The notes beneath the pieces were generated by a model that had not been told where the DNA came from, made no database searches, and was given only the letters and a program-made list of their open reading frames with translations. This document shows, one piece after another, positions 23,950-37,197 of a stretch of DNA of 64,000 nucleotides. Source of the stretch: Choristoneura fumiferana (taxonomy: Eukaryota > Arthropoda > Insecta > Lepidoptera > Tortricidae); contig NC_133485.1 of NCBI RefSeq assembly GCF_025370935.1, forward strand, positions 10,697,814 through 10,761,813. Reading direction: 5' to 3'. Every line of letters begins with the position of its first letter. Within the stretch, counting starts at the first letter, position 1. Position numbers and translations under genes: made by a program.

Positions 23950-26245
23950 TTTATCTGTGCATCCAAGTCTCAGTTTGTATTTTCGATATTAATTTATTGT
24001 TATTACGTGATAACAGCCTTTACGATTCTAAATGTTAAAACAAAAGATAGCTATTGAACGTTTATTGGTCATTACATGCTTATTGAAAATAAAACTTTGT
24101 TTTTAATATAATTTTATTCAGTATTTCTATTAATGACGATTGAAATACCCAGGTGTCCCTAATCTTTTCATTACTATGAGTCGCTTTAGATGTTATAATT
24201 GTTTTGCGACGCCCTTATACAAGAAAATAGTCGTGTGTAGCTCCAGAAACGCGTGCCTAGACCTGTGCATGCTCACTGTCTCGCGGCGCTCCTGAGAGAG
24301 TTTGGGATGCGCTGGAACATACTAAATGCATCATTTTATTATACCTTTACAACAAGCCTATGAAGCAACACATTTGTAAATGTTACGCGCTTGCTTGACG
24401 ATTTGTCAGAGCAATTAGATTTACTTTGATCTATTTAATAACTATTACCATGTAACTTTCAAGCGTAGGTAATGGTAAGTTAAAATTAATTAGAACGCGT
24501 AATAGTCATCATCTGCGTTACGACTGGTGTGTAAAGAGCTTAGATGAATCTGTCTTGTGAGTGATTAGTTCGATTTGTCAGGGCGAAGACGGATTTCTAC
24601 TAACCGTAACGGATCGAAAAATTAGGAAGTAGTATTATTACGCTTTCCAGCTGTCTGAATGATTGTGCGTATTTCTATCACTATTGTGTGTGACCAAGTA
24701 CTTTTCAGAATTGTGTTAAGTAGGATTCCTAGTACCTATCGTTCCTTCTTTATCAAACTTTAGTATTTAAAATATTTATGGGAAGAAATATGAAATAAAA
24801 CATTGATGCTAAAAGCGGACTAGTCTGAGTTTAGAACTTATTTCTTTAAGTTAATTATTAAAACCATTTTATCCGAAACTTTATTGGCTCAGTTTCAAGC
24901 CGCCAATACCTACTTTAAAAGCGAAGACCGGTTACCTTCTTGATTTATTCTATCTCTCTTCATCGTCCAAACATTGCAACCTTTAGAAAAAGTTAGTAGA
25001 AAAAGCTATTTAAAAAGAAGTTAAGTCCTCATGCAATCAAGGCCAAACAAATTCTAACAGATATAATTCTAAGATAAAATACGGCGCTATCCATAAAGCA
25101 ATAATCAATTTGTCACATAAATTGTATTTTAACACGGAACTTAATGATTTGCGTAAATCATAATGCAAATTGTTAAAACCCAAATCCATAATAACACAAA
25201 TTCGTTGCCGCGTGCTGGCTGAATTGAAACCTTCCGGAAAAATATTTTTTGTGATTACATAAATATAAACGTAGGTTATCTAATACCTGATTGGATGCTA
25301 TAGTGCATCGTGCATAACATCGTGCGTTTATGCAAACATGCCTGCCTAGAGTCTGCAAAGGTATTGTATTATTAATGTATTATACCTAGGTCCAGTTTTT
25401 TGTAAGATGTGCAGCCTTCCGATAACTACGTTGCCTTTAAAACTTCTTTTTGTATAATTTTATCATAATTTAGCGGTTCAGTAAGCACATTGTTCTTTTA
25501 TTTTAAAGTTATTATGCTAGGCTGTCAAAAGGAACTGATAAAGCTGAACAAAAATTCAAAGTACCTAATAAATTTCAAGAAAGAGAATTTTAATCGGGGT
25601 AAGGGGTGGTAAGGGCTCCTTTCTTTGTTGTAATAAAATAATACAATAAGTTCTATACTTACAGTATAAATTACGATAAACAAATTCCAAGAAAATCACT
25701 AAGCTATTACAGTGCACCTTTTCATTACCGAATTATGCCCTGAGGCTATGTTTTGTCCTAAGAAGAACAGATAATATTCTATTAACGATTTACGATGTCA
25801 TAATAATATCATCCGATCTAGACCAACGACGATATCGGTCTCGACAAAGTATTGAACCAAATTAAAATTAAGTATCTGCCATCCACGTTCAACCAAGACT
25901 ATCAAGACCGACTTTAATACTGGTCAATTTTATGTAAAGCATATTAGTGCTTACTTCAAAAAATTTCTGCAGATTTTCGAACGCAGCATAGTCTATTAAA
26001 CTTCCTGGTAAGAATTCACACAGCACGAAGGAAGTTAGTATCCAAACAACATTCTTTTTCGAACGCCTCGTAAATGCCTTCCTAACTATGGGAAAACACG
26101 AAGTGTTTTGCTTGCAAATGAGACTCACACTGCTGTTTTACTTGCCTGTGCTGCATAGATGTAATTAAAAACTAATTTCAGATGATTTAAATGAGATTTC
26201 TGTAGTTTGTTGATATAGAAAGCGTATTTTGATCAAATATAAAGT
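23950..26245. other. AT-rich stretch; nothing firmly recognised
   Basis: A GC-richer patch at 24220-24320 has no readable gene. No splice-supported exon or bounded repeat was found. Confidence 0.4.
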
Positions 26246-26246
26246 A

Positions 26247-26445
26247 CTAGCTATAACCTGCGACTTCATCCATCATCATCATCATCATCAGGTACGTTAA
26301 ATTCGTTTTACACTACCCACAAAAATTTTGTAATATCTGGAGCAAAAAGATAAAAACTGTCCTATGTTCTTTCTAGGGTCTCAAACTATTTTTTTTTATC
26401 TGAACTGGTGCAGCGGTTTAAGAGTGAAGAGCAAATTTAAGGCTA
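26247..26445 (-). mobile_element. Degenerate Helitron-like element with (ATC)n run
   Basis: It begins at CTAG (26247-26250) followed by CTATAACCTGCGACTTC. A (CAT)n microsatellite lies at 26266-26290. The middle (GGGTCTCAAACTAT, CAGCGGTTTAAGAGTGAAGA) matches the interior of this family. The far end is lost. It lies immediately left of the start of duplicated copy A. Confidence 0.5.
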
Positions 26446-27005
26446 TCTTTTTGTATTTTTTTTAATCAGCTGAAATGAGACTAGAATTCAGTACTTTTTT
26501 TTAGTTCCTGCATACGAGGGGACAAGATTACTAAAAACGCGTATTATTTTGCTCGTTTTGTATCCTACACTCTTTAGTGTAAACGTAAATATTTACGAGG
26601 TGATGTTTATGTATGAGGGCCCGTTTATGTCTAATTTCACAGAACGTAGTTTTTAGTTTTTTAATGTGGGTAATTAAACATTATGATTCGTACAAAAATT
26701 ACAAGAGAATTACACTTAGTAGGTATTCGCATAACAAAAATGAGTTAATTAAGAAAGTTTCTCGATCGAAAATCGAAAAATAACTATCTTTTGAAAGCGG
26801 CATATTTGTACTTGCATTTTGGCAACCTCGTTATTAAGATTACTTAAATGCATTTCACTACGTCAAAGATTTAAGCTCTTGCCGAGTTGCAAATAACTTT
26901 TTGAAATTGCAAAAAGTTATAGGTAACATCTGAATGTAAAGTAAACTTGTGGATGTAGAATGTAATAAAAAAAAAACTTGTATAATTTAAATATTTGACA
27001 TTACA

Positions 27006-27265
27006 ACCTTTTATTTAGTATCACCTGTTCCGTTGTCTGTCTGTAGTCGAATCTTGCAAGTTAAATTCGACCAACTTCCAGTAGTCGGATTGACTTGAAA
27101 TTTGGCATACTTAAGTAAATTGCGTGACAATACGAGTACAATAATCTGGTAGTGACTTCCTGGTAGTCCGGCCAGGATCGTCTCTGAAGGACGAAACTAT
27201 TCAACGGTTAATAGCATTTGACTAGAAATTTGGTATTAAAATGTAGTTTGGGTGACAATGCAAGT
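27006..27265 (+). repeat. Dispersed repeat R1 (in copy A)
   Basis: Same family as 18930-19330 and uninterrupted here. It contains CTGGTAGTCCGGCCAGGATC and GACTTGAAATTTGGC. It serves as the empty-site reference for the MITE at 19045. Confidence 0.65.
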
Positions 27266-27469
27266 AAAATGACAAAAAGTACAGTGAGCAAAAAAAATAT
27301 TGTACTAAAAATGTTTTTTTATAAAACTTATTTTTTGATTTGATTGTTACGCCCTCTCTTGGGTTCTGACTATTGCACGGAAAGTAGCACTAAATCAGAG
27401 TTATAATTATTTTTAATTTCAATATTTAAATACAGTTTCGAACCCTACAAACATATTTGACTCAAACAG

Positions 27470-27945
27470 CTGACTGGTGGGGTCTAACAACTGGTAGCAT
27501 GGTGTACGGTTGTGTTACTCTGAAGATGAGCTCTGGTTGAGTTCGAAACGCGCCAGTGTGGTGTGGTGGTGGTGATAGATGGGTTTGTGTGATTAGTGTG
27601 TGTTCTTACAGTGTGGAGGTGGAGGAACTGCATGAACACGCATATTTTGCATAAGCTTATATAGCTATCGTAAGGTCGCGGGTGAGCAAGGAAATCCTTT
27701 TAGTTCATATCAAAATAACTGTAGGTGTCCCTACAACATTTGAAGATTTCCCTCGATTTCCTTAGGAGTCAATAATCATATCCTGATTTGGTGTTTATGG
27801 GACCTAATTGAAAGCATTCCAAGACGAACGCAAAAAAAAATCAAATCTGTTCATAAATAACGGAGTTCTGATTAACAAACATTAATAAAAAAAACAACCG
27901 AATAGATAACCTCCTCCTTTTTTTGAAGTTGGTTAATAATAACTA
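27470..27945 (+). repeat. Dispersed repeat block ending in GAAGTTGGTTAA (in copy A)
   Basis: The left part (GAGTTCGAAACGCGCCAGTG and a GGTGGTGGTGATAG run) looks like a LINE 3' UTR. The right part, ending CCTCCTCCTTTTTTTGAAGT, is the terminal piece of the repeat also seen at 23570-23620. Both parts are shared with copy B (56935-57395). Confidence 0.45.
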
Positions 27946-30123
27946 GGTGTCATTAAGTAAAATATTCTCTGGCTCGGCCACTAAACGGTATTCGCCAACT
28001 CTTTGTTTCAGATGGAATCAAAAAATGATCGCTCTCCTACTGGGCTATTTCTCACGCCCATCTGAATACGTAGTGTAATTATTACTGTGACAGTTACAGC
28101 GGTTAAGAAGTGATTTTTAAACGGCGCTTATAAATTGAAGCACTGTCTTGGAGAAAACGCAATCATCTGACCAGCTATTACGGCTTTACACGTAGACGCT
28201 ATTCATAGACAAGAAAAATCGTTTTTATGTTTAGTTTTTTTTATTTGAGAATCCTTGAAATTTATATAGCAAAAGATATGCATACACGTCTAGATATTAA
28301 TTTAATTCGTAAACATGCATTAGCAGTTTGTAGTTTTGCTATCTATATTGAACATTTAATTTTGCATAGCAATCTATATTCATTTTTAGCAAATATCGGT
28401 TTTATAGTAGGTTTTTACTTAACTTTACGGGGACTAAGGGATAAGGATTCTTCATTTTCATTAGAAATGTCTCTATTTTTGATAAACTAACCCAAAATTG
28501 TGTTGAAAATTATTAGAAGTATTACTCATTCGGTATTTTGCATTGTAAGCGTGCCATGACGATGAGAACACGACTTTTGTTACCATGTAGCAATGACACG
28601 GAAATGGTTCCCCTTTACACATGTATAACATCCTAGAAATCATACGATTACGGTGCAAAAACTAGAGCTTGATAGATTCTGTTCTGCGATGCATGTCTGG
28701 CTGCACGTGGACTTGCTATGAGCAAGCACCCCTTACACGTCATGACGCCAATACATTAAAATTAATAACATACATGACGCACTGTTTTACAAAACGGGTC
28801 CAGATTAAGCATCAGAATTTATTGATACTGCCTAATTGTATATCTGATAAAACAACCTACATATCGTTCCTTTTGAAATCTGTTGTCTCGTTTGGTAACA
28901 GAAAGTAAAGTAGTTATTGCATTCTTTCGTAAATGTTAAACAAATGCAATAAATATAGGGGTTCCTTCAAGGTTTAGTGAGATACACGCCAGTAAAGTAC
29001 TTTAAGCCTACGGTTTTGGCAATAAGAATTATATTTACGGCCCTTAACAACCGAGTCTCGACAATTCGAAATTGAACTTCGTCCAGTTTCGGCACAAGCT
29101 ACTGCCATATTGGTATTACTGGTACTCGTATCTGTTGTCACTTGTCACTCTTCAGCGTATAATTAAAAAAAAGAATATTTACGAAATTAAATACATACTA
29201 CCAATGAGAGGCACTAATTAGGTACATTTTGCAGTAAAGGATACAAGGACAGAAGTCACTCTAGAACATATTGGCTTTTATAACCGAAAAAAAAACGAAA
29301 GTTTTAAATCAATTCAATCCGTTGTCGTCTAATTCAATCTAGTTTTGATTCAATCCGATTTTGTACTAAAAAATATGTTAAAACTTAGTTTGCCAAGTAC
29401 ACATAAATCAAGCAATAAGTCAAATAGTTACAACATAAACTTGAACCAATAAATCCCTGCTGCATTTGCAAATTCACTGTCATAGGTACCTATTGATGTG
29501 TGAACGGCAGTGAATAGTTATTTGTATTCAAACACAACTGTAATAACTCGTAACATCCGACGGCACCAATTAGGCCGGGGTTTCGTTATGAAACAGACAA
29601 ATACAGTGAAAGTGATGATTTACTGGTTTACTCGACAAATGAAGCCCAAATTACTCTTTGGAGTACAAAACGACTTTTTAATAACTTCATTTTTGTATTC
29701 CACATCAAAAACCCATGAGATAATAATTGAATTCGTGTCACGATTATATTACGAGGTTACGCAATGAAGACCTGCTATTGATGTTTATGCTGAGTGAATT
29801 TAATAGGACACGAATCATATTATCGTAATGCAATTAATGAAGCATCAAACTGATGCAGTGACATAACAATTGAGGTCACCATACCACTAGCGAAACACCC
29901 AGTTACCGATTTTCTTGCAGAACCTGCATACATTTTCATAACACGAATGGTAGAAGATACAACATTACCAAATAAATAGGTACTTTACGGTTTTTGTGAC
30001 ACTATACCCGACCGGGTTCATATTGTTTCGATTGTTTGGCAGATTTAAGTCGATATGACACTTCAAGGTAGGTACTTAAGTTATCTACCCAGCAAGTAAC
30101 AAATCGGCATGACGATACTTCCC

Positions 30124-30336
30124 TTAATATCGGAAAATTGCTGATGTTAACGAATTCCTTTGTGATCCAAATCTAGATGTCTCTATTCTTGAAATAACAA
30201 CGGTGGTGAACGCTATGACCAGAAAACCATAAGACCTATGATTGACGTTAAATACAGTGGGATCGCTGGGCCGTAGGCAAAGAATAAGTGATGGGTGTCG
30301 AAGTTTCGTAGAATAGAAAGGGCTCTCTAAACACAT
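30124..30336 (+). pseudogene. Possible LINE reverse transcriptase remnant (copy A)
   Basis: The plus strand reads DPNLDVSILEITTVVNAMT before a stop. This resembles the stretch just before the first RT motif of non-LTR elements, but stops and frame breaks follow at once. The longer open frame on the minus strand over the same bases has no known features. Present in both copies. Confidence 0.3.
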
Positions 30337-31162
30337 GGAGCTTTAGAATGTCATACAAAAAATGTTCAAATGTCACTGTGCTAAAGATATTATCACGTAA
30401 CACAAAGTGTTGATGTGTAAATTATGACATAGATCATTAGCTTTACCTAGTGCATTACATATTTTGCAACTTGCTTTTCATAAAGTCCAATCCACTGTTC
30501 AAATAGTTGCATTAATTCGTAATTTTAGAAGCATCAAAAATCTATAACAATATGCGTAATTCGAAAATAAGGATGTATGATCCTAATTAGCTTCTTTATT
30601 GTCCAAAGTTGAATACCTTTCTTACCTTCTTGTCGTTTTATTTTAATGTTTAATGTTGTGGTAGAGAAAGAAAGTATCGCTTCAGCCATCTTTTATCTCA
30701 AAGCCGGTGTTCAATGCTCAATCACGTCGCTGTCATTAGGCGTTGGATGCTCTGATAAACATCCGGAACGTCGCTTCGCCTTCGCATGGCATTATGGTTA
30801 TTTACCAAATATCGCGGTTTCGTCGTCGATACTGTGACGGTATTGACGGTAAAAGTATTGGAGTGGTATCGATTATGATCTATGGTTGCGGAAAAATTTT
30901 GAACTTTATTTTTATTCAGATAGGTTTGGATAGGTCTTTGATCACGCTCACCTATCGAGGTACGATTTTTTAAGCCACATCTGTGAAAATACCAATTTGC
31001 AAGCGGAAGTCTATATATTTGTAGGTATTTGTCAACTCAAATTAAATTTTCGATATTCATTATTGTTCAGCACCATTTTTCACCATATTGGAATGATTTT
31101 TGTAAAGATTACAAAAGTTGAGCCTCAGATATATTTTATGGTAGCGTAACGTACCTAGGTAC

Positions 31163-31294
31163 AGTCAACGTCATAAATAAGTGATCACTTTAATTCTTTG
31201 TCATTTTAACGTCATGTTTAAAAAGCCATACGAAATTGTGTCACGACTGAAAGCGACAAGGTACAGAAATGATCACTTATTTATGGCGTTGACT
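31163..31294. mobile_element. Palindromic MITE with GTAC target duplication (copy A)
   Basis: Inverted ends AGTCAACGTCATAAATAAGT and ACTTATTTATGGCGTTGACT, with inner ATGATCA/TGATCAC, are flanked by GTAC at 31159-31162 and 31295-31298. The copy B ortholog is at 62749-62880, so it inserted before the two copies diverged. Confidence 0.75.
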
Positions 31295-31700
31295 GTACTG
31301 CTTGAGTAAGATAAAGCAGGCAATTCAATATTAATCCATTTTTTAACATTATAAATATTAAATACCTATTTAAAATTGTACCTACCTAAACTATTATAGA
31401 GTTTGTGCATGAGATTGTAATTTATTCAATTTTAGTTTTGATTAAAGTAGCAAGAAGAACAAAGGACTTCTTGGCCATTCCTTGAGGTATAATTGACTGA
31501 TTATCATGCATGATTAAGTTCACAAGCACGATAAAGTAACATTAGTCGCCTTGTTAGACGTAAGCATGTCTCAAACGATACCTACTTACGAAAGTTTGTG
31601 CATTGACGGTCACAATCACTCCGTCATAATACTAAATTATAGTTAAATTATTAAAAGTGCAATTTTGTAAACCGAGACTGGGATACAATATAGTAATGAT

Positions 31701-32012
31701 GATGAGCCGTGGGGGCCTAGTGGTTTGACCTATCGCCTCTCAAGCAGAGGGTCGTGGGTTCAAACCCCGGCTCGCATCTCTGAGTTTTTCGAAATTCATG
31801 TGCGGAATTACATTTGAAATTTACCACGAGCTTTGCGATGAAGGAAAACATCGTGAGGAAACCTGCACAAAACTGCGAAGCAATTCAATGGTGCGTGTGA
31901 AGTTCCCAATCCGCACTGGGCCTGCGTGGGAACTATGGGCCACGCCCTCTTGTTCTGAGAGGAGGCCTTTTCCCAGAAGTGGGACGTACCTATATAGGCT
32001 GGGATGGGATGG
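31701..32012 (+). mobile_element. tRNA-derived SINE, near full length (copy A)
   Basis: The head has A box TGGCCTAGTGG-like (GGGCCTAGTGGTTTGACC) and B box GGTTCAAACCCC. The body includes GCGGAATTACATTTGAAATT, CATCGTGAGGAAACCTGC and CCCAATCCGCACTGGGCC, and the 3' end is TATAGGCTGGGATGGG. ATATAGTAATGAT flanks it at 31688-31700 and 32013-32025, a 13-bp target duplication. This is a SINE type I know from many moths. The same insertion, with a deletion, is in copy B. Confidence 0.85.
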
Positions 32013-32525
32013 ATATAGTAATGATTGCTGATATAGACCGAAGACCTGATAAAGTTGTAATAATTAACCAAGTAAAAAAAATCTATTCGGTAATATATCT
32101 GAATAATGAGCCCTCAAAACCCAAAATTAACACAAATAAAAGAAACATGTAATTACAGTTGTAAACATGAAACCTGTCATTAGGCACACGCAGGAAACTT
32201 AACTTTGTACAATAATTGCGTTTCAAAAAAACGGTAACATCAAGATTGATGTAAATCAAATTCGGGAGCAATTGTTCAATATAATTTAAGTATTTTAATC
32301 GTTAGACACGATGACATGTAGGATTACTTTATAATAATCATCGTATTAGCAAAGTAAATCAAGAAACCGTAAATATTGACATAAAAAGCGATTAATAATA
32401 AAATGATGACACGCGGCTATTACACCTTAATAGCTTAATAAGCAAATAAACATGATTGACAGATTGAAGTGTCCCTAACTGTATTAATCATTTTATTAGA
32501 ATTTACCACTGTATTCATCAACCTC

Positions 32526-33283
32526 GATGTATATGTCGGCGGTCGATCGTAAAATCCGCCAGACCACGAAATTCCTAGGCATATCGTGAAATGGCGCCAT
32601 TTCAAATTCAAATTCAAAACATTTAATTCAGACCATGTCCATAAGTGTTAGTTTACAGTACCTTATTCTGTATTAGTTAACACTAGATTTACATTATGTT
32701 ATATACAGAGCCTCTGGATTCCATATGTACTGAATCCCAGTGTTTCCAAAAAACGCAAGCAGGAGACTTCAACACCAAACGCACGAGGCCGTTGGCGCTG
32801 TCACGCACACGGAGCATCAAGGACGCTGTTCTGTTTCGTTTTATTGACCTAAAACAGTCGGTATGCGCCTGTCTGCAAGCATACCCGATGCACTACACTA
32901 CATGATATGCCTAAAATTTGGCCAGGCATAAAACGATGTGCCCGAAAAACAATACGGCAGATCGATTAGAGCAACGCATTCTTCGATATTCCTAGCTCTA
33001 TATCGGCCACATCGTGATATGCCGAAAAAAAGAAAAAATTAGGTACGACGAGCGAAGCGAGGAGTGGCTAGTATGAATTGGGACCACAACGCACGAGCCG
33101 AGCGGCCGGCGAAGTGCCAGAACCGATATAGCGGCGTTTCATGATATGCCTAGGAATTTCATGATCTGCCTAAACGTCACAAGGTATATCGTTAAACCAA
33201 TTCATGAAATGGCGCCATTTCACGACATGCCTAGGAATTTCGTGATCTGGCGGATTTTACGATCGGCCGCCGACATATACATC
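32526..33283. mobile_element. 758-bp MITE with 79-bp terminal inverted repeats
   Basis: Bases 32526-32604 and 33205-33283 are inverted repeats with only three mismatches. They run GATGTATATGTCGGCGG... to an inner 18-bp perfect palindrome, TGAAATGGCGCCATTTCA. Modules with CCTAGG and ATGATATGCC recur inside. The interior holds an AAATTCAAATTCAAAACA stretch that looks like a LINE tail in minus orientation, and GAGCGAAGCGAGG. No transposase frame is present. The target duplication is unclear. Confidence 0.8.
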
Positions 33284-33323
33284 AGAAACTAAAATACCTA
33301 GGTACTCTTCAACCATTGACCAG

Positions 33324-33448
33324 CAGGGCTACTACGAAATGAAGTTCGCATCGTAACGTTCCTCTCACTCTCTCGTATTAAATAAAATAAGCGTCGGCGG
33401 GACGGTGTACGATACGAACTTCGATTTTCGAATTTCGTAGTAGCCCTG
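33324..33448. mobile_element. Palindromic MITE, CAGGGCTACTACGAAAT family
   Basis: The left end CAGGGCTACTACGAAAT and right end ATTTCGTAGTAGCCCTG are exact inverted repeats, with a second inverted block GAAGTTCG/CGAACTTC inside. A related copy lies at 59573-59703. No clear target duplication. Confidence 0.7.
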
Positions 33449-33449
33449 C

Positions 33450-35050
33450 CGTTCGACGGTAAAAACTATCATCGTTGTAATTGTTATAATTTACTGCTAT
33501 GTGAACGATGAATGCTGTTGATGCCTGGGTCGCCTGGTGAATGGTTGAAGACTCCAAACATGTTAAACACATTTAGGCGTAATTATGTCTGATGTTTCGA
33601 TTGCAGTGGGAGAGACTTTTGAGTATGGTATTAACATAGAAGTCACATAGGTAAAGTTATGTGGAATGACTTACTCGATTCAGCTTTTAGACCGTTACTT
33701 TATTCACTTTTTGCAATTTACCTAATATAACATGAACTATGAATTTGCCTTGAACACGAGTTGAGTGAACTTTACCCAAAAAAACTTTTTTAACTGTTTC
33801 ATTAAATCTAACTACCTACGTAGGTACGTCTCATCTTAACTTGTGTTTTGTTCTCTTTCAAAGGTTGCAAAGCCTCTAAATAAATATTTTCTAAGGAAAA
33901 CTTACAGCTCTGACTCTGGACGTAATTTTAACCCACTCAGCAAATATATCATGTATCGATGATGACGATGATGCAACGACAATTCGTTGAAAATTAAATT
34001 AATTTAAATATTAGATAAAGTTAGTGACATAAGATTGCAATTAGCGACACACCCTATGAATACATGTATATATTTATGCAAGACAACCATGATTTACGAT
34101 TGGCTGCTAATTAGCAAGGGTCTGATTTGCTATAAACAGTAAATGCAACATTTGATGACTGCAGTTCCATTTTCAGCTTGGAATTCATAATAATAAACGA
34201 CCTTCATTGTTCCTTCGTGAGGTGTATTTATATCATATATTTATTCTTTCAGACCATTGAGATCGTCCTCGGAGTGAACTAATTTTCGATTTTAGTACCG
34301 CGACCTCGCATATTTCAATCTGTGCCGCAATAGAATATTTAAAATTAGGACTAGAAAAAGCATACACAGTTGCTAATCTTGCTAACATCTACACTTCCAA
34401 TAGCAATAAGGAGTCAGTTCATGACGGATTCTTCCACGTTATTTGATTCATTTATGTGTCAACTCACAGAAGAATCGCTCACATTTTCAGTTAATCTACG
34501 TTAGATCTAACCGATGCCGCTAGCCTTTGAACGTGAAACCAATAGCCATCAACCGACTAAATAATGAAAAACAACTATTAATGAACACTTGTGAACTGAT
34601 AAATGATAATAATTGACTACGAAAACTTAAAATTTTCACATGATCTTCCGCTTGATAGATTTAAGGCGTCGTGATTTATTACTCGAATTAAACCGTGTTC
34701 GTACTTCGTACCTACATGCCTCGAACACTTCCGTTTACTTCCAAATCACGGATTTGATTTTGCTAACGTAAATCTATTTTACAACAATGATTATAGAAAC
34801 TGATAGAGTCATCAACCTGTCGTAACGATTTGCCAAATTAAATAAATTTCACGTAAACTGCCAGTTTGATCTACGATTTCACATCATTGTTATTCGTTTA
34901 TAATTTACGCCCACATATATATAAATTCATCGTAATATATACCGTAGACTGATGTGTTTTTCACCGGCTAGTAACAAACTTTTTTTAAGTACCTATTTGT
35001 AAACAACTAATAGCAACAAGTATATAATCATACATACATATATGTATAAT
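33450..35050. other. AT-rich intergenic stretch; nothing recognised
   Basis: No supported gene or bounded repeat. Confidence 0.5.
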
Positions 35051-35055
35051 ATATA

Positions 35056-35121
35056 CTTGCTCAGGGACATATCTAGTCCAAATCTTATGAATAATTGCAC
35101 TAGAATATGTCCCTGAGCAAG
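35056..35121. repeat. Short inverted repeat (22-bp arms)
   Basis: CTTGCTCAGGGACATATCTA on the left is complemented by TAGAATATGTCCCTGAGCAA on the right, with about 21 bp between. It may be a tiny MITE or remnant. No duplication flanks it clearly. Confidence 0.6.
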
Positions 35122-35800
35122 CAACTTAATTTTGTAATTTATTTTTGTTTGATGTTTCACCTCCAACGCTTAAAAATACTAGTTTTACGGCATTTAAAAC
35201 TTAAACGCGCTGCGATCTCTCTTCCGAGGGCGTAGTAATGATTCATAAATCATTTAATATACCGTTAATAACATACCTAATCAATGATTAGATATCACCA
35301 CAGTATCACGTTCCAAAACACGTTAGTACCTTTTTCGAATTTAAATTTCTTATAAATCGAAACTTTTCAAATAATTAATTATTATTTCGATACGATGCTA
35401 CGACCGGTCTGATTTAAATATTTATAGCAATATTAAACAGTATCACGAACTTTTAACTTTCTAACTTGAATTCCGTGACCGACCTATCGCAGGTTCAGAT
35501 GGCCTTACGTACGAACCTGTCTAACTTATTTTTAAAATCAATTTCATATTTCTTATGTTTATTCCACGTCCACCCATCTACCTACTTTTGACACTCTTGA
35601 CTGCTTAAGTATACCCACCTTCGGACCTTACGGAACTATCAAGAAACGTTGGCATGAGTGAAATGAAAGCGAGCATCTATCTCCAGTCTTTTTTAAGTCC
35701 CAGTGGTGACTGATGGACAGGTACTTACCTTTTTTCATAAAGAGAGGATTTGAGCGTAGTTTCAGTACAACATTGAGTGGAAGGAAACTTCTCAGCTTTT

Positions 35801-36310
35801 TAGGGTTCCGGAGCCAAAATGGCAAAAACGGAACCCTTATAGTTTCGCCATGTCTGTCTGTCTGTCTGTCTGTCCATCCGCGGCTTTGCTCAGGGACTAT
35901 CAATGCTAGAAAGCTGTACCTAAACTATGCCGATAAAATGGTGGTAGATATGGTAATGGTATAGTGGGGGGTATCGTTGGATAGGTCTTTTTAAACGGGG
36001 TTGGAGCTTGCTACGACGATTTTTCATTCAAATCGAGCGCCCCCCCCCCTCTAAAATCTAAGCCGGTGGGTGAAAATTTGAAAAAATTCAGGATGGTAGT
36101 AAGTATATGAAACATACCTACAAGGAAAACTATAACGGCTAAGTTTGCTTGAGAAATATTAATAGTTTAAGAGTAAATAGCATATACCTAAACCATGGAA
36201 GATTCCGTATAAAATACGAAATTCTTAGAAAAATATTACTTAATTTTTTCGTAATGGCTACAGAACCCTACTTCGGGCGTGTCTGACACGCTCTTGGCCT
36301 CTTGGGTTTT
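35801..36310 (+). mobile_element. GGTTCCG-family retroposon copy
   Basis: It has the same opening inverted pair, (TGTC)n run, poly-C run and CGTAATGGCTAC...CTCTTGGCC ending as 16160-16735. The middle has lost about 90 bp relative to that copy. A target duplication could not be fixed here. Confidence 0.65.
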
Positions 36311-37060
36311 TTTATTTGCCGTCCCTCACCAAATTTCATATCAAAAAATCACATTCAGAGGGCCGAACCCAAGATCTCTTCGGATCTTACGAGTGAGAGC
36401 GATCTGCCACTTAAGTAGGTACAATGGCCTGCATAAGTGGATGGACACCTTACAGTCTATAATCGTTTGAATACGAGAGGTGGCTATTTTGTTAGGTGTT
36501 CACAAGAAATGAACTAGATGGCGCTGTTAAACAGTTTAACAATTTAGGTTAATTTATAGAATGTTTCCAAAAATCCCTAATTGAGTACTTGTACTAGGTA
36601 CTTGTCTATTGCTTAAACCTTAGCCTTGCCCATTTATGAGCAGTCTTAATTTTATAAAACACGGCTTTTGTTGAATTTACACAGACTAAATAAACCTACT
36701 CCTGAATCTTGTCATCAGACATACCAAATGTAGGTAAGTATGCAATTGTTTGTCCATCATTGTAACGGAATATAAACAGCTTGAATTTCGTAACCCTGTT
36801 ATTCCATTATTACGCCGCCAAAAATACGAACATGAACGCATTCAATTTAATGGGATTCTCAATATCAAAATCATAACACAACACCTGACCGGTTTTTACA
36901 TAATTATTTAGAGCACGTTCAAGATAATCGTTCCGTTAAATGTGTTTGCAGGGAACATAACATCAGTAAGTAATATGAGCATTTCAAGCACTGAACTGAA
37001 GTTTAATTTTGTTTTTAGTAACATATCATATCGTTTCCTTAGGGAAACATTATCATTGGA
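36311..37060. other. AT-rich stretch; nothing recognised
   Basis: No supported gene or bounded repeat. Confidence 0.45.
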
Positions 37061-37064
37061 TGTA

Positions 37065-37197
37065 CAGCTTGCCCATAAAGAATAGAAATTAAAAAGTGGC
37101 AACACTGTAGTGTCATCCCTTTCAAACCAGGGAGCAAAAAAAAGGAGGACACTACAGTGTTGCCACTTTTAAATTTCTACTCTTTATAGGCAAGCTG
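37065..37197. mobile_element. MITE with TA target duplication (Tc1/mariner-like)
   Basis: The element is almost entirely inverted repeat. The left end CAGCTTGCCCATAAAGAATA and the inner GTGGCAACACTGTAGTGTC are both complemented on the right. TA lies on both sides (37063-37064, 37198-37199). The superfamily is inferred from the TA duplication only. Confidence 0.75.

Larger units (their letters stand above)
26470..32449. repeat. Copy A of a ~6-kb duplicated segment
   Basis: This whole block recurs in the same order and orientation at 55460-64000. Homology begins at about AGCTGAAAT here, opposite the first bases after the N gap in copy B. It continues to AGCAAATAA at 32449, which matches the last bases of the window. 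Long stretches differ by only a few substitutions and small indels. Copy A lacks four large insertions present in copy B and has about 60 bp near 27405-27465 that B lacks. The segment holds repeats, a MITE and a SINE but no supported host gene. Confidence 0.95.

Noticed and set aside
28227..28490. 87-codon frame in copy A
   Set aside because: AT-rich, no domain, and the same frame is broken by indels in copy B.
30646..30837. 63-codon frame conserved between copy A and copy B (62237-62428)
   Set aside because: The two copies are nearly identical throughout, so an intact frame in both is no evidence of selection. No family is recognisable.
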